64,000 nucleotides of DNA, taken from contig NZ_JACJSG010000033.1 of NCBI RefSeq assembly GCF_014697625.1, positions 25,641 to 89,640 of the forward strand, read 5' to 3'. Shown here piece after piece: positions 8,896-18,326 of this stretch; the first letter of the stretch is position 1, and every line of letters begins with the position of its first letter. The position numbers and the translations under genes are program-made. The notes beneath the pieces are model-generated. The model did not search any database and was not told the origin of the DNA. It saw only the letters and a program-made list of their open reading frames with translations. This DNA comes from Anabaena azotica FACHB-119 (GTDB lineage: Bacteria > Cyanobacteriota > Cyanobacteriia > Cyanobacteriales > Nostocaceae).

Positions 8896-9204
8896 TTAGG
8901 CTACATCATTAGACGAAAGTTTAGGAATTTGATTGTAAACTTCTGAATTTTCTTCAAGGGCTTGACGTAAATCATATTGTGCTTGTAAATTTAACCAAAA
9001 CTGAGCAGTGTTACCAAAATAACGGGATAGACGCAAAGCTGTATCAGCCGTAATACTGCGTTTTCCTGATAAAATTTCACTAATTCTTGTTTGAGCTACA
9101 CCTATATCTTTGCTTAATCGATAAGCTGTAATGTTCAACGGTTCTAAAAATTCAAGTTGTAGGATTTCCCCTGGATGAATGTTTGGCAATCGGTTGTTAT
9201 TCAT
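8896..9204 (-). CDS. higA: HigA-family XRE antitoxin
   Basis: The 102-residue protein begins RLPNIHPGEILQLEFLEPL, the diagnostic HigA opening, followed by a helix-turn-helix (LSKDIGVAQTRISEILSGKR) and the AQFWLNLQAQYDL block. HigA binds its own promoter and masks the HigB RNase. It lies 14 nt downstream of higB, in the usual toxin-first order for this family. It is intact and of normal length. Confidence 0.93.
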   Translation of the reverse strand: MNNNRLPNIHPGEILQLEFLEPLNITAYRLSKDIGVAQTRISEILSGKRSITADTALRLSRYFGNTAQFWLNLQAQYDLRQALEENSEVYNQIPKLSSNDVA

Positions 9205-9218
9205 AATGATTTTTATAC

Positions 9219-9503
9219 TTAGTGGTAATCGACTATTTCAACTTCCGAAGCATTGTTTTCATCTGTCCAAACAAAGCAAATTCGCCATTGGTCATTAATG
9301 CGAATACTGTACTGCCCACTTCTATCACCAACTAGCTTTTCTAAGCGATTTCTTGGTGGAACTCGCAAGTCATTAATTGATGTTGCTGCATCAAGGATAA
9401 GTAGTTTTCGTAAAGCAGTCTTCTGAATATTTGGTGGGTATTGAGAAGATGTAAAGCCTTCAAAAATTAGCTTTGTCTCATCAGACTTGAAATTAACAAT
9501 CAC
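9219..9503 (-). CDS. higB: HigB/RelE-family toxin
   Basis: A 94-residue protein if started at GTG 9503 (MIVNFKSDETKLIFEG), which matches the normal HigB beginning; the TTG at 9533 would add ten atypical residues. Typical blocks are LRKLLILDAATSINDLRVPP, RLEKLVGDRSGQYSIRIND and QWRICFVW, ending in VEIVDYH. These are the RelE-fold ribosome-dependent mRNA interferase features, including the basic/aromatic RxN..WR region and the terminal DYH. It forms a toxin-antitoxin operon with the higA gene just downstream. Confidence 0.92.
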   Translation of the reverse strand: MIVNFKSDETKLIFEGFTSSQYPPNIQKTALRKLLILDAATSINDLRVPPRNRLEKLVGDRSGQYSIRINDQWRICFVWTDENNASEVEIVDYH

Positions 9504-9724
9504 AATAATATCGTTTTGCGTTACTATCGTCAAACGTTAGTATACATTTCAAGTGGTAAATTTTGACATTGCCCTGGCGATGGCGTAACCGCAAGAGCGT
9601 AGCTGATCGCTCATTAATAAAACACTGGAATAGAACAATGTCTGACAACAAACTGCGTGTGCTGTGTCTAAGTTTAGAATTTAACCTTAAGCATATCCTC
9701 TAAATATTTTTCAGCGCGGTTAAT

Positions 9725-10171
9725 ATGACTGACATAAACCCCGACAACACTGGAACTATTACGATCGCAGTACAGCCTCAAGACAATGGACAGTATATTT
9801 GTCAGTTATCATCGTCTCTGAGCGATTCGCCTAGAGAAAATATACAATGCTACGGTCAAACTAAGGAACACGCGATCGCGATCGCTTTGGAACAGTTAGC
9901 TCAGGAATATCGCCAAATAGCCGAACAACAACAAAATATAGATTGGCTCACGGTTGAGCGTTCAGACTCTGGTGAAGCAATTACCAAGCATTATCATGTG
10001 ACTCTACACTACGAACGCATTGGTGAAGCAGAATCGAAGTTTGACGCAATGAACGATACTATTATGGGAAATACGGTGGTGGAGAATGCGAAAATCACCG
10101 TGATTCAAATTGATTCAGATATACCTATAGATCCATTAACGCGATCGCGACCATCACCCACATTTTCCTGA
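9725..10171 (+). CDS. Hypothetical protein
   Basis: A 148-residue soluble protein I cannot assign. The first half (TITIAVQPQDNGQYICQLS, then a helical AIAIALEQLAQEYRQIAEQQ) looks like a small alpha/beta domain and the last 50 residues are polar. There is no signal peptide or membrane segment. Two HIP1-type octamers lie within it (9873-9886, 10140-10149). The preceding 190 bases contain a dispersed repeat (9571-9613, gcgatggcgtaaccgc...). The gene may belong to the accessory island. Confidence 0.6.
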   Translation: MTDINPDNTGTITIAVQPQDNGQYICQLSSSLSDSPRENIQCYGQTKEHAIAIALEQLAQEYRQIAEQQQNIDWLTVERSDSGEAITKHYHVTLHYERIGEAESKFDAMNDTIMGNTVVENAKITVIQIDSDIPIDPLTRSRPSPTFS

Positions 10172-10336
10172 GACTGGTATATAACGCCAATTCTGACAAG
10201 AATGAGAGCATTACTTGATACGCATACCTTAATGAATCCCCTTGTATTGAAGTACACAAAGGGATTACGCTTTTTAGCGATCGCTTGCTTGCTGATTATG
10301 GGAATCCTAAGTAATGGTGAATTTACAAGTATTGCT

Positions 10337-10678
10337 ATGGAGAAAATCGTTTTACAAGACAAGGATGTTATCTCGATAGAGAAAGATAAAAGTCTAATCG
10401 GAGCTTCAACTTTTAAAGCTAATGAGATTTATATTTATTTACGCGACAAAATAGCAAGGGATGTGGGGATAGAAGCGGCTGATGAATGGGTTTTTGAGGG
10501 ATTACCATGTGAACTTTTGACAGCAGAGGGTCAAGGGTGGCAATCAGGGAAGGTTTGGTTTTGCTTGGAATTTATACCTGATGAGAAAGAAAATTCCAAC
10601 GAAACAGACGATGAACCTACAAAAGCCTTGCCTGAGTCGCCACTAGATGATTTACGAGCAGAGCTACTTGATAGCTAG
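10337..10678 (+). CDS. KGK-domain protein
   Basis: The 113-residue protein from ATG 10337 reads MEKIVLQDKDVISIEKDKS, then FKANEIYIYLRDKIAR and LLTAEGQGWQSGKVWFCLEF, ending in a Pro/Asp tail PESPLDDLRAEL. This is the cyanobacterial KGK family (named for a Lys-Gly-Lys motif), of unknown function. The frame is open back to an ATG at 10202, but the added 45 residues start like a VapC protein (MRALLDTHTL) and continue as a hydrophobic stretch, so I treat them as unrelated sequence joined to the gene. Confidence 0.7.
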   Translation: MEKIVLQDKDVISIEKDKSLIGASTFKANEIYIYLRDKIARDVGIEAADEWVFEGLPCELLTAEGQGWQSGKVWFCLEFIPDEKENSNETDDEPTKALPESPLDDLRAELLDS

Positions 10679-11058
10679 GTGACTTACAAGCCCAAATACC
10701 TATACCCTACCCCACTTCCTCTAAAAACATGGCATTTTTAAAGGCATACAAAATGGCATTCCTAATGGGCATAAAACATGGCGTATTTTCAGAGAGGTAT
10801 AGGGTAGGTACAGGGTATTAGTTATTAGTTAATATTTGCTTCATAGTAACTGTTACCTCAAATGTCAAGAGATACAACTAAGTATAAGTAAATTATAATT
10901 CTTATTAATGTATTATCTATTTTTCTTATAATTAAAATTCTGGTTGTTTACTTCATTTACCCATCATCAAATTACCAATGAGTAAAAATAGAGTAAAATA
11001 AAAATAATCAGTTTCTTTTATTTCCTAAATCGTCTACCAGTTAAGCTCTTAACAAATA
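10679..11058. other. Intergenic region with imperfect inverted repeat
   Basis: The block 10694-10811 begins with CCTATACCCTACCCC and ends with GAGAGGTATAGGGTAGG, with ACATGGC units inside, so it is an imperfect palindromic element. The rest (10820-11058) is very AT-rich and holds no gene that I can see. Confidence 0.5.
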
Positions 11059-11129
11059 AGCGGGCGGCGGGAATCGAACCCGCATTAATAGCTTGGAAGG
11101 CTATAGTTTTACCACTAAACTACGCCCGC
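11059..11129 (-). tRNA. tRNA-Gly (anticodon TCC)
   Basis: The minus strand folds into a 71-nt cloverleaf: acceptor GCGGGCG/CGCCCGC with U discriminator, a D-arm containing TTTAGTGGTA, anticodon stem ATAGC/GCTAT around CTTCCAA (anticodon TCC), and T-arm GCGGG-TTCGATT-CCCGC. CCA is not encoded. It lies between the KGK gene and the TonB-like gene. Confidence 0.96.
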
Positions 11130-11201
11130 AAAATTCTAACTTTAATAATGTAGCACAGTCTCACCTAAACTTCAAGTATTTTTTCTAAACTGGACAAATG
11201 A

Positions 11202-12593
11202 CTATTGACTAGTTGGCTCTATTCTAATTCTGACAAAGAAATTACTGAAGTCTGGTTTGTCACCATTACGGTTTTGAGCAGGGGTAAATTTTTCGTTTCT
11301 GAATAAATCGCTGACAAGTTGCTCGTATACGCCTTTTTGGGCTTGTAAACTTGACGGTTCTATGGTGAGAACTATAGCCTGTTGGAAATTACCATCTTTA
11401 TCAATTACCAAACTCGCTAGTAACTGCGCTGGCTGGATGGTGAAATCGCCGGGAAGATAGCTAGAGTCTACCGTTTTTTGACTGCTGCCTGCGTATTGAA
11501 CCAAGATTTCAGGTAAATCATTGGCTAATTGGCGTGCTTCTGCTTCGGCTACAGGTGATAATAGGGCGTAGACGCTAAGCGGCTTGTCGCTAGACATCGC
11601 ACCCCTAGCAGTAGAATTTGATGAATTACTCTCAGTCGCTGTATTTGCAGGTTCTTCCGTTGGCGTTGGTGTATATCTCTCAGTAGGAGTTTTTGCAGGT
11701 TCCCCATTAGGACTAGGAGAATTGTCCGCAGGCGGAGTGCTTGCAGTTTCTCCCGGTGGATTTTGAGAACTATTTTCAGACGGAGAATTTGCAGTTTCTC
11801 CATTAGGATTCGATGAACTATTTTCAGACGGAGAATTTGCAGTTTCTCCATTAGGATTCGATGAATTATCCCCAGGCGGAGAATTTGCAGTTTCTGATGT
11901 TGCTGGAGTATCTTCGCTACCTCGTGGAGTTTGTCCTTCCACTGCTGGCGACTCTTGTACTTGTTCTGGTGTAACAGGTGGAATATCTGAGGGTAGCTGC
12001 TGTCCCTGTCCGAGTTCAATTTCTTCCCGACGCTTCCAAGGAAGTTCACCTACGGGAACTGTCGGTGTGGGTGTTGGTGTGGGTTCTGGTTGCGTAGTTA
12101 CTGTAGGCGTTGGTTCTGGCGTAGGTGTCGGTTCTGGTTCTGTGGTGACTGTAGGTGTCGGTTCTGGTTGTGTAGTTGCCGTAGGTGTAGGTGTAGACTC
12201 GGCTTGAGGAACTACTTCCGGTGGAGACTGAGCAATATTACTATTATTTTGCGGTTGGGACTGCTCATCAGGATTTATAATTTCCGCATCCTGATTTGTG
12301 GAAGTTGGCGGTGCTGTGGTAGTTGTTGGTGCAGACTGTTGAGCTTGTCGAGTAGCAGGTTTATCTGTAGAGTTGCTTTGAGGAGGAACGTCTATCAACT
12401 CAATAGGGACAGCACTTTGATTTTCCTGTGGAAACCACAATCCCACAGCATTAGATGAACGTATTAACCAAAAAGCTAATAAGTGCAGTGAAGCTGAACC
12501 TAAAGCTACACCAAACCATAAGCCTGGAGGATCATTGTGTCGCCGCCAGACTTTAGCGCGAGTAGGAGTTTTATCCGCTACCGATGTTGTCAT
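11202..12593 (-). CDS. TonB-like protein with Pro/Thr-rich repeat spacer
   Basis: A 463-residue protein with a short cytoplasmic N-terminus, one membrane anchor (about residues 26-46, GVALGSASLHLLAFWLI), then a long Pro/Thr/Ser/Asn-rich region with PEPTPTVT units and 16-residue repeats (GETANSPSENSSSNPN and variants). The C-terminal globular domain (about 335-463) includes SLVIDKDGNFQQAIVLTIEP and ends FFVRIRIEPTSQ, resembling TonB C-terminal folds. Anchor, periplasm-spanning spacer and small globular domain suggest TonB-type energy coupling or a cell-wall-spanning scaffold. No ExbB/ExbD genes are nearby, so the role is inferred. The repeat DNA may vary in copy number. Confidence 0.65.
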   Translation of the reverse strand: MTTSVADKTPTRAKVWRRHNDPPGLWFGVALGSASLHLLAFWLIRSSNAVGLWFPQENQSAVPIELIDVPPQSNSTDKPATRQAQQSAPTTTTAPPTSTNQDAEIINPDEQSQPQNNSNIAQSPPEVVPQAESTPTPTATTQPEPTPTVTTEPEPTPTPEPTPTVTTQPEPTPTPTPTVPVGELPWKRREEIELGQGQQLPSDIPPVTPEQVQESPAVEGQTPRGSEDTPATSETANSPPGDNSSNPNGETANSPSENSSSNPNGETANSPSENSSQNPPGETASTPPADNSPSPNGEPAKTPTERYTPTPTEEPANTATESNSSNSTARGAMSSDKPLSVYALLSPVAEAEARQLANDLPEILVQYAGSSQKTVDSSYLPGDFTIQPAQLLASLVIDKDGNFQQAIVLTIEPSSLQAQKGVYEQLVSDLFRNEKFTPAQNRNGDKPDFSNFFVRIRIEPTSQ

Positions 12594-12603
12594 ATTTATA
12601 GCA

Positions 12604-12638
12604 GGGGACAGGGGACAGGGGACAGGGGACAGGGGACA
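12604..12638. repeat. STRR: five tandem GGGGACA heptamers
   Basis: Five perfect copies of GGGGACA lie just upstream of the TonB-like start codon (12593). This is the short tandemly repeated repetitive class typical of heterocystous cyanobacteria. Confidence 0.95.
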
Positions 12639-12775
12639 AGGCTGTAAGCCTTTTCAAGTAAAGGTTTTATGATTTGTTGATCTCCTGATCTATCAGGCGA
12701 CTGCTATATATATACAGTTGATTCGGAGCTACTGTTGTCTAGGAAATGGAGGCTAGAGGCTAGAGATTAGGTGGC

Positions 12776-15700
12776 TCAAGGGCTGCTAATTTTGGAATTG
12801 GTATTAGCCTTAACCATTGATTCTGAATTAACAACAAAGGTCAGGACTGTTTCATCTACTCCTTTAAGTTTTAGCGGACTACCTTTAGTAATTTCTTCAT
12901 CTTGTAAGTAATCTGCCACAGCCGCAGAAACCAGAATTGTACCGGGAACAGCAGCAGCTTGCAATCTGGCGGCAATATTCACACTAGGGCCAATGGCTGT
13001 ATAATCGGCTCGTTCAGCACTACCAAACATACCTACAACAGCCGTCCCTTGGTGAATACCACAGCGAAACTGTACACCACCATCAGTATGAGAGTCAAAG
13101 ATGCCTTGATCATACCAGCGCTGATTTAATTGCCGCAATGAACGTTGCATCGCTCTAGCTGTATTTATAGCTCGATGTACCTGTTCATTTGGGGTAAGTT
13201 CTTCAGGCGCTCCGTAGAGAGCTAAGATCGCATCCCCCATAAACTTATCTACAGTACCACCATTGTCAAACACCGCCTTGGTCATAGCTTCTAAATACTC
13301 ATTCAGTAATTCTGCTACTCGGCGGGATCTGAGAGTATTAGATAACTGTGTAAAACCAACGATGTCACTAAACAGCACTGTAATTAAGCGCGGTTCTGGT
13401 CGTAAATCCAAGCTTAACGCACCCGCAGCCGCTTTTGACACCAACGCAGGTGGCAAAAAGCGCTTGAGAACTGATTCTGTGAGGTAGGTGTTTAACTCCA
13501 AGACTCGCCTTTCATTTTCCTTCAAGGCTAGAAGATTGCGAACTTCTGCCAGAAGTTCCCGGTCGTTAAATGGTTTGGCTAAATAAGCGTCCGCGCCATT
13601 TTCTGTACTTTCAATGCGGGTTTCTTCATCAACTTTGGCAGTGAGTAAGATGATTGGTGTTCCCTTGAGCTTGGCTTCTGCGCGAATCATCCTTATCATC
13701 TCGACACCTGTCACCATAGGCATCATCAAGTCGGTGATGATCAGGTTGGGTGAGAGTTCCTCGGCTTTGCCAAACCCCTCATAACCATTACGAGCTGTAT
13801 ACACTTGATAACCGCTACGGCGGAGAATATCGGAAACGTAAGTCCGCAAATCTGGGTTGTCGTCAACAACGAGGATGGAGTGGGGGGATTGGGGATTGGG
13901 GGCTGGAGACTGGGGATTGGGGATTGGGGATTGGTGAGACAGCGCTGCAGGAGGGTTTCCCTCCGTAGGCGACTGCGTTCGCCCTTGGCGTGCCGGAGGC
14001 ATACCCGGAGGGTGATTGACTGTTTCTAGATCATCATCTGTGCTTTCTACTAGTTCTAAGTCGGCTAGTTCTACGCTGGCGCGGCTGGTGGTGAGTTCGG
14101 TTGGGGTGTCTATTACTTGCTGTGCGGGTAGATGAGCATCACCAGTTAGCAAGCAGAGGGTGAAAGTAGTGCCTTTACCGTAAACTGAATCTACGCTGAC
14201 TTTGCCGCCATGTAGTTCTACTAATTCTTTAACTAGGGCTAAACCTAAGCCGCTACCTTCATAGGTACGATTTTCTGAACCTTCGGCTTGGCGGAAGCGT
14301 TCAAATAGATGGGGGATTTGTTCTTTGACAATGCCGATACCTGTGTCTTTGACTTGTAAGATGCAGTTGTTGTCTTGAGATTGTAGCTTAACGCTGATTG
14401 TGCCACCTTCTGGTGTAAATTTCATGGCATTTGACAGGAGGTTATAAACCACTTTGTCAAATTTTTCCATGTCTATGTATACTTTGGGGCATTCCTCTAA
14501 TTGGGTGACTAGATTTAGTGCCTTTTTCTCGCAGTAGGGACGAAATGACTCGGCTATTTGGCTGACAAAATCAACTAAATTACAAGGACGGAAACTAGGC
14601 TGCATTCTGCCTGCATCCAGGCGTTGCAAGTCTAGTAGTTGGTTGACTAGCCGCAGGAGTCGCCGGGAGTTACGCAAGGCGATCGCACTTTGGGCATGAG
14701 ATAACCCCTCACCCGTTCCCACCGCCGATTCTAACGGCCCTTGAATTAAGGTGATGGGTGTGCGAAATTCATGGGATATATTCTGGAAAAATTCGGTTTT
14801 TTGTTTGTCTAGTTGTAACAAGCGTTCGGCTTGTTCGCGGGTTTTTTGGTATAGATGCGCCTGTTGTACTGCGATCGCCGCTTGTGCCGCTACGGCTTTT
14901 GTTAGTTCAATATCAGATGATAGCCACTTCCTCGCTTTCTTTTCTTCCCGCAAGGTGATACTACCAATACATTTACCATCCGCTAGTAAGGGGACAATCA
15001 TCAGCGATCGCGATCGTATTTTCAAAGGCAAGTCAAACCCCTTGCTTTGCCAAACCGAATGATTTATATCCGTAATTATAACAGGTTCATTTGTTCTTAA
15101 TATTTCTTGTAAAATGGGATTTTCTCTAATTCTTGCTTGAGATTCTGGTAATTCCTGTGTGATCGGATGATGATTTTCCCCGATACCTGCGCCATGCTGG
15201 GAACTATCATATAACCCCACACACTTAACAAATTCATCTTCCTCAGTCCACAAAGACAAGACACAACCATCGACTTGTAAAGCTTGCCCCAATTGTTGGG
15301 TAATCGCTGCAAAAATATCTTCAGGGTTGAGACTAGAGCGAATCGCGGTTGTAATTGTATTAATTAAAGACTCCCGCTTGGCCAGCGCCCGTACTTGCTC
15401 GTAAGCATAAGCCTGGGACAAAGCCAAAGCAGCTTGATCCGCTACCATCGAAACTAACTGCACTTCTTCCTCTCTCCAGACACGCGCCTGAGAACATTGG
15501 TGCAGCGCCAAGACAGCCATCAGTTCTTGTTGGCAAATCAAGGGGACAATTAAACTAGAACGGATATTAGCCGCAGCAAAAGCATCACACCTGTGCTGCA
15601 TATCATAAATGCGCTCATCACCAGTCACATCATGAATTATCTGCACCTCGCGGGTTTCCCAGACAGTCTCAGCCACAACAGTCAGGGGAGCCGAATCATT

Positions 15701-16324
15701 GACAGTTGTTGCCGATTGTGCAGTCCTCTGGTAGATAAAACCTTCGTCTACTAATTGCCCATCTTGAAACGGACGTAATAGACACACATCCACCTCTAAC
15801 ATATGACCAACAGTATCGACAATTGCTTGCAAAATTTGTCGATAGTCTAAAGCGCTACGGATAGTGTTGGTGACTGTATTCAGCAATGATTCTTGACGCA
15901 GCGTGCGCGTCAATTCCCGCGTGCGGGCTTTGAGAACATTGTGCGTGTCAAGGGCTTGGCGGACTACACCTTTGAGTTCTTCGGCTTCCCAAGGTTTGGT
16001 GACATATTTGAATACCTTACCAGCATTAATTGCTTCTACTAAGTCTTCTACGTCAGTGTAACCAGTTAAGATAATCCGAATAATATCTGGATATTGCGTA
16101 GCTGTCAGGCTGAGAAATTCTGTACCACTCATGATCGGCATTCGCTGATCGGAGATGATCACAGCGACATCACCCTCTTGCGCCAGCAGATCTAGCGCCG
16201 CAGGGCCGGATATCGCCCTCAACACCTTGTAGTCACGATAGAAGGTGCGGTAAAGCAAGTCAAGGTTGTCTGGTTCATCGTCAACAACCAAAATTTTGGG
16301 CTTACTGTTTACTGGAGATTTCAT
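12776..16324 (-). CDS. cyaC: CyaC-like adenylate cyclase (REC-GAF-GAF-HK-REC-cyclase)
   Basis: The 1182-residue protein carries in order: receiver 1 (about 10-125, Asp59 in IISDQRMP), two GAF domains (about 150-300 and 325-490), HisKA with His518 in ISHEFRTP, HATPase (about 620-735), receiver 2 (about 815-935, LIITDLMMP) and a class III cyclase (about 975-1150) with metal-binding aspartates in LFSDIVGF and FMGDAILALYG. This order matches CyaC of Anabaena and Spirulina, which makes cAMP under phosphorelay control. The cyclase half has the lone bacterial-type domain that must dimerise. The linker before receiver 2 is built from translated dispersed repeat DNA (13878-14015). It is monocistronic; no signal peptide or membrane segment, so cytosolic. 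Confidence 0.9.
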   Translation of the reverse strand: MKSPVNSKPKILVVDDEPDNLDLLYRTFYRDYKVLRAISGPAALDLLAQEGDVAVIISDQRMPIMSGTEFLSLTATQYPDIIRIILTGYTDVEDLVEAINAGKVFKYVTKPWEAEELKGVVRQALDTHNVLKARTRELTRTLRQESLLNTVTNTIRSALDYRQILQAIVDTVGHMLEVDVCLLRPFQDGQLVDEGFIYQRTAQSATTVNDSAPLTVVAETVWETREVQIIHDVTGDERIYDMQHRCDAFAAANIRSSLIVPLICQQELMAVLALHQCSQARVWREEEVQLVSMVADQAALALSQAYAYEQVRALAKRESLINTITTAIRSSLNPEDIFAAITQQLGQALQVDGCVLSLWTEEDEFVKCVGLYDSSQHGAGIGENHHPITQELPESQARIRENPILQEILRTNEPVIITDINHSVWQSKGFDLPLKIRSRSLMIVPLLADGKCIGSITLREEKKARKWLSSDIELTKAVAAQAAIAVQQAHLYQKTREQAERLLQLDKQKTEFFQNISHEFRTPITLIQGPLESAVGTGEGLSHAQSAIALRNSRRLLRLVNQLLDLQRLDAGRMQPSFRPCNLVDFVSQIAESFRPYCEKKALNLVTQLEECPKVYIDMEKFDKVVYNLLSNAMKFTPEGGTISVKLQSQDNNCILQVKDTGIGIVKEQIPHLFERFRQAEGSENRTYEGSGLGLALVKELVELHGGKVSVDSVYGKGTTFTLCLLTGDAHLPAQQVIDTPTELTTSRASVELADLELVESTDDDLETVNHPPGMPPARQGRTQSPTEGNPPAALSHQSPIPNPQSPAPNPQSPHSILVVDDNPDLRTYVSDILRRSGYQVYTARNGYEGFGKAEELSPNLIITDLMMPMVTGVEMIRMIRAEAKLKGTPIILLTAKVDEETRIESTENGADAYLAKPFNDRELLAEVRNLLALKENERRVLELNTYLTESVLKRFLPPALVSKAAAGALSLDLRPEPRLITVLFSDIVGFTQLSNTLRSRRVAELLNEYLEAMTKAVFDNGGTVDKFMGDAILALYGAPEELTPNEQVHRAINTARAMQRSLRQLNQRWYDQGIFDSHTDGGVQFRCGIHQGTAVVGMFGSAERADYTAIGPSVNIAARLQAAAVPGTILVSAAVADYLQDEEITKGSPLKLKGVDETVLTFVVNSESMVKANTNSKISSP

Positions 16325-16883
16325 GCACCGCTTTCCTGCTGTAACGGCAGTCGAATAAAGGTTAATCTGATGGGGAAGGATTTTTTCACAGTAATCTGTC
16401 TTAATGACTTATCAAAACTGCCATATTAGCGCAGTGCGATGGGTTTGTGTATCATTTTTTGCCTCACAGATTTGATGCCTATTAACCAAATCTTGCCTCA
16501 CCTCCAACAAATACATTTCAGTCTTTCTTTATACATTCTTCCCGTCTGGTACGAAAACCAGATAAAACTACATATTAAGTTTGCCCTTTGTGACCATTGC
16601 ACTAACATATTTACGTAAATTTTATTTATGACAGGATCTGAGGGACTGGGGACTGGGGGATGAGGGAGTGGGGGGAGATGTGGTACGACTGCGCGGTAGT
16701 TGAGCGTAGTCGAAACTCATCAACCGGGAGTAACCCACCCCTAACCCCTCCAGGGAGGGAAGGAGTAGTCGAAGCTCACCAACCGGGAGTGGGAAGAACT
16801 ATGGACTGTTGACTAATGACCATTGACTAATAACTATTAAATTAATTTACAACTCCAATTTTCCCAGTTGCTGTTTAGAATAT
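16325..16883. other. Intergenic region with STRR-like G-rich tract and a direct repeat
   Basis: The tract 16639-16676 is G-rich (ggggactggggga...). A direct repeat, GTAGTCGAAACTCATCAACC and GTAGTCGAAGCTCACCAACC, lies near 16706 and 16768. 16800-16840 carries short TGACTAATGACC-type units. The cyaC promoter should lie at the left edge. No gene is visible. Confidence 0.5.
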
Positions 16884-17543
16884 TTGAGAAGATTTTATTT
16901 GAATAAGATTAATATTCAACTAACCTTGACATACTGGTTTTTTAATTCATCTCGCCGCAAGCCGGTTACAGCAGCAGCCGAGTCAGTTTCTCACGGGTTC
17001 TATGTTCGTGCTGCCACATCTGCTGATTTGACTGGTATTTCCCAAATTATTGCCGAAAGTTTTCACTCTCAGAATGGTTTCTGGGGATGGGCTTTTCCAC
17101 TACTACGTTTGGGTATTTATGAGGATTTCAGGCATCGCCTGCTGTCACCCGCTCCCCATCACCTCTGCTTGGTGGCTGTGGAAATTACTGACAAGGGAAC
17201 AGAGAATTTATTGGGAACTGTAGAGATTGGTGTGCGTTTTAATGATTACTGGACACAATCTGGTAAAAGTTTCCCTTATCTGTCCAATTTAGCTGTTCAT
17301 GCTAAATATCGTCGGCATGGGGTGGCTTCACAGTTACTTCTCAAATGTGAACAGGTCTCTCAGGAATGGGGATTTCAAGACTTGTACCTCCACGTTTTGG
17401 AAAATAACTATCAAGCACGGCAACTTTATTTTAAGCTGGGGTATCGGGTATACGAGGTTGATTCTCACTGGAATAGTTTTTTCTTTAGGCGCTCTCAACA
17501 AATTCTGCTGCATAAACATATCAACCCTAATTTAGCTAGCTAA
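16884..17543 (+). CDS. GNAT-family N-acetyltransferase
   Basis: The 219-residue protein has the GNAT core from about residue 48: VRAATSADLTGISQIIAESF, the motif A strand and loop LSNLAVHAKYRRHGVASQLL (acetyl-CoA pyrophosphate-binding R/Q-x-x-G-x-A variant), and motif B ENNYQARQLYFKLGYRVYE. This resembles RimI-like acetyltransferases acting on protein N-termini or small amines; the substrate cannot be told. The first in-frame start is TTG 16884; the first 40 residues lack conservation signals and the true start may be later, but no ATG occurs in frame. It is monocistronic. Confidence 0.85.
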   Translation: MRRFYLNKINIQLTLTYWFFNSSRRKPVTAAAESVSHGFYVRAATSADLTGISQIIAESFHSQNGFWGWAFPLLRLGIYEDFRHRLLSPAPHHLCLVAVEITDKGTENLLGTVEIGVRFNDYWTQSGKSFPYLSNLAVHAKYRRHGVASQLLLKCEQVSQEWGFQDLYLHVLENNYQARQLYFKLGYRVYEVDSHWNSFFFRRSQQILLHKHINPNLAS

Positions 17544-18326
17544 ATTTGCTTGTATGGTGGAATTAGGGGATGCGATCGCCTACATAACAGAAACGTTGAC
17601 ATAGATGTAATTAAGATTCCTCATCTTGGCGATATCTAATCTCCAATATTATTCTCTGTACAGATTTTTTCTCAGTGATTTGCGTTCTTCACCTTAATAC
17701 TTTGGTTAAAAATAATGAGCTGATTAACTTAGCTTTAACTAACAAGATATGAAGAAGTTGGGGATGAAGATTAATTGAGTAAATGGGCTTTTATCCTTTG
17801 GTTTCGCACCATTCCAAGACCGTAGAAGCCATCACTGTCAATCGTTCTATGAATATAATTGAGTGAAGTTATACTAATTTTTCTGTAGAAATGCTCCCAT
17901 TTATCTTTTTTATTGAATTTATATTATTCGATGTCAAAGAATGTAATGTGAATTAAGCAAGTTTCACATACAATAGAAATTTATTATGTTCATAGTAAAG
18001 ACAAACATATAATTATGATTTGATATCAATATCAGTAAAATTACGTTAAAGAAATTACTAAATCCTTACAGTAACTTGTCATTGAAGATATGGGACTTTA
18101 TCAAAACTTTAAAGAAAAAGTGCATAATATTAGAGACAATTTCGAGTAATTCACATACAATGTGATTACTTAAATACGTGATTAACCTTAATTTATCTGT
18201 ATCTTAGTTAAATTGAATAACCAATTTATCTTACTAAGAAACAATCAAGACGAAAGTGGATTTAATTAAAAAATTTCCACTGTTAAGTCTTGCAAGCAAC
18301 GCAGTTATTAAAAAGTTTACAAAAAC
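17544..18326. other. Long AT-rich intergenic region
   Basis: About 780 bases with no convincing gene. A HIP1 octamer lies near 17572 and the stretch from 17700 to 18260 is strongly AT-rich. It could hold a long leader or distal promoter of the downstream gene. I looked for an NtcA site (GTA-N8-TAC), a riboswitch fold and a terminator hairpin and saw none that I trust. Confidence 0.5.

Noticed and set aside
11549..12049. 166-codon minus-strand frame
   Set aside because: Frame-shifted reading of the repetitive TonB-like gene; the repeats keep several frames open.
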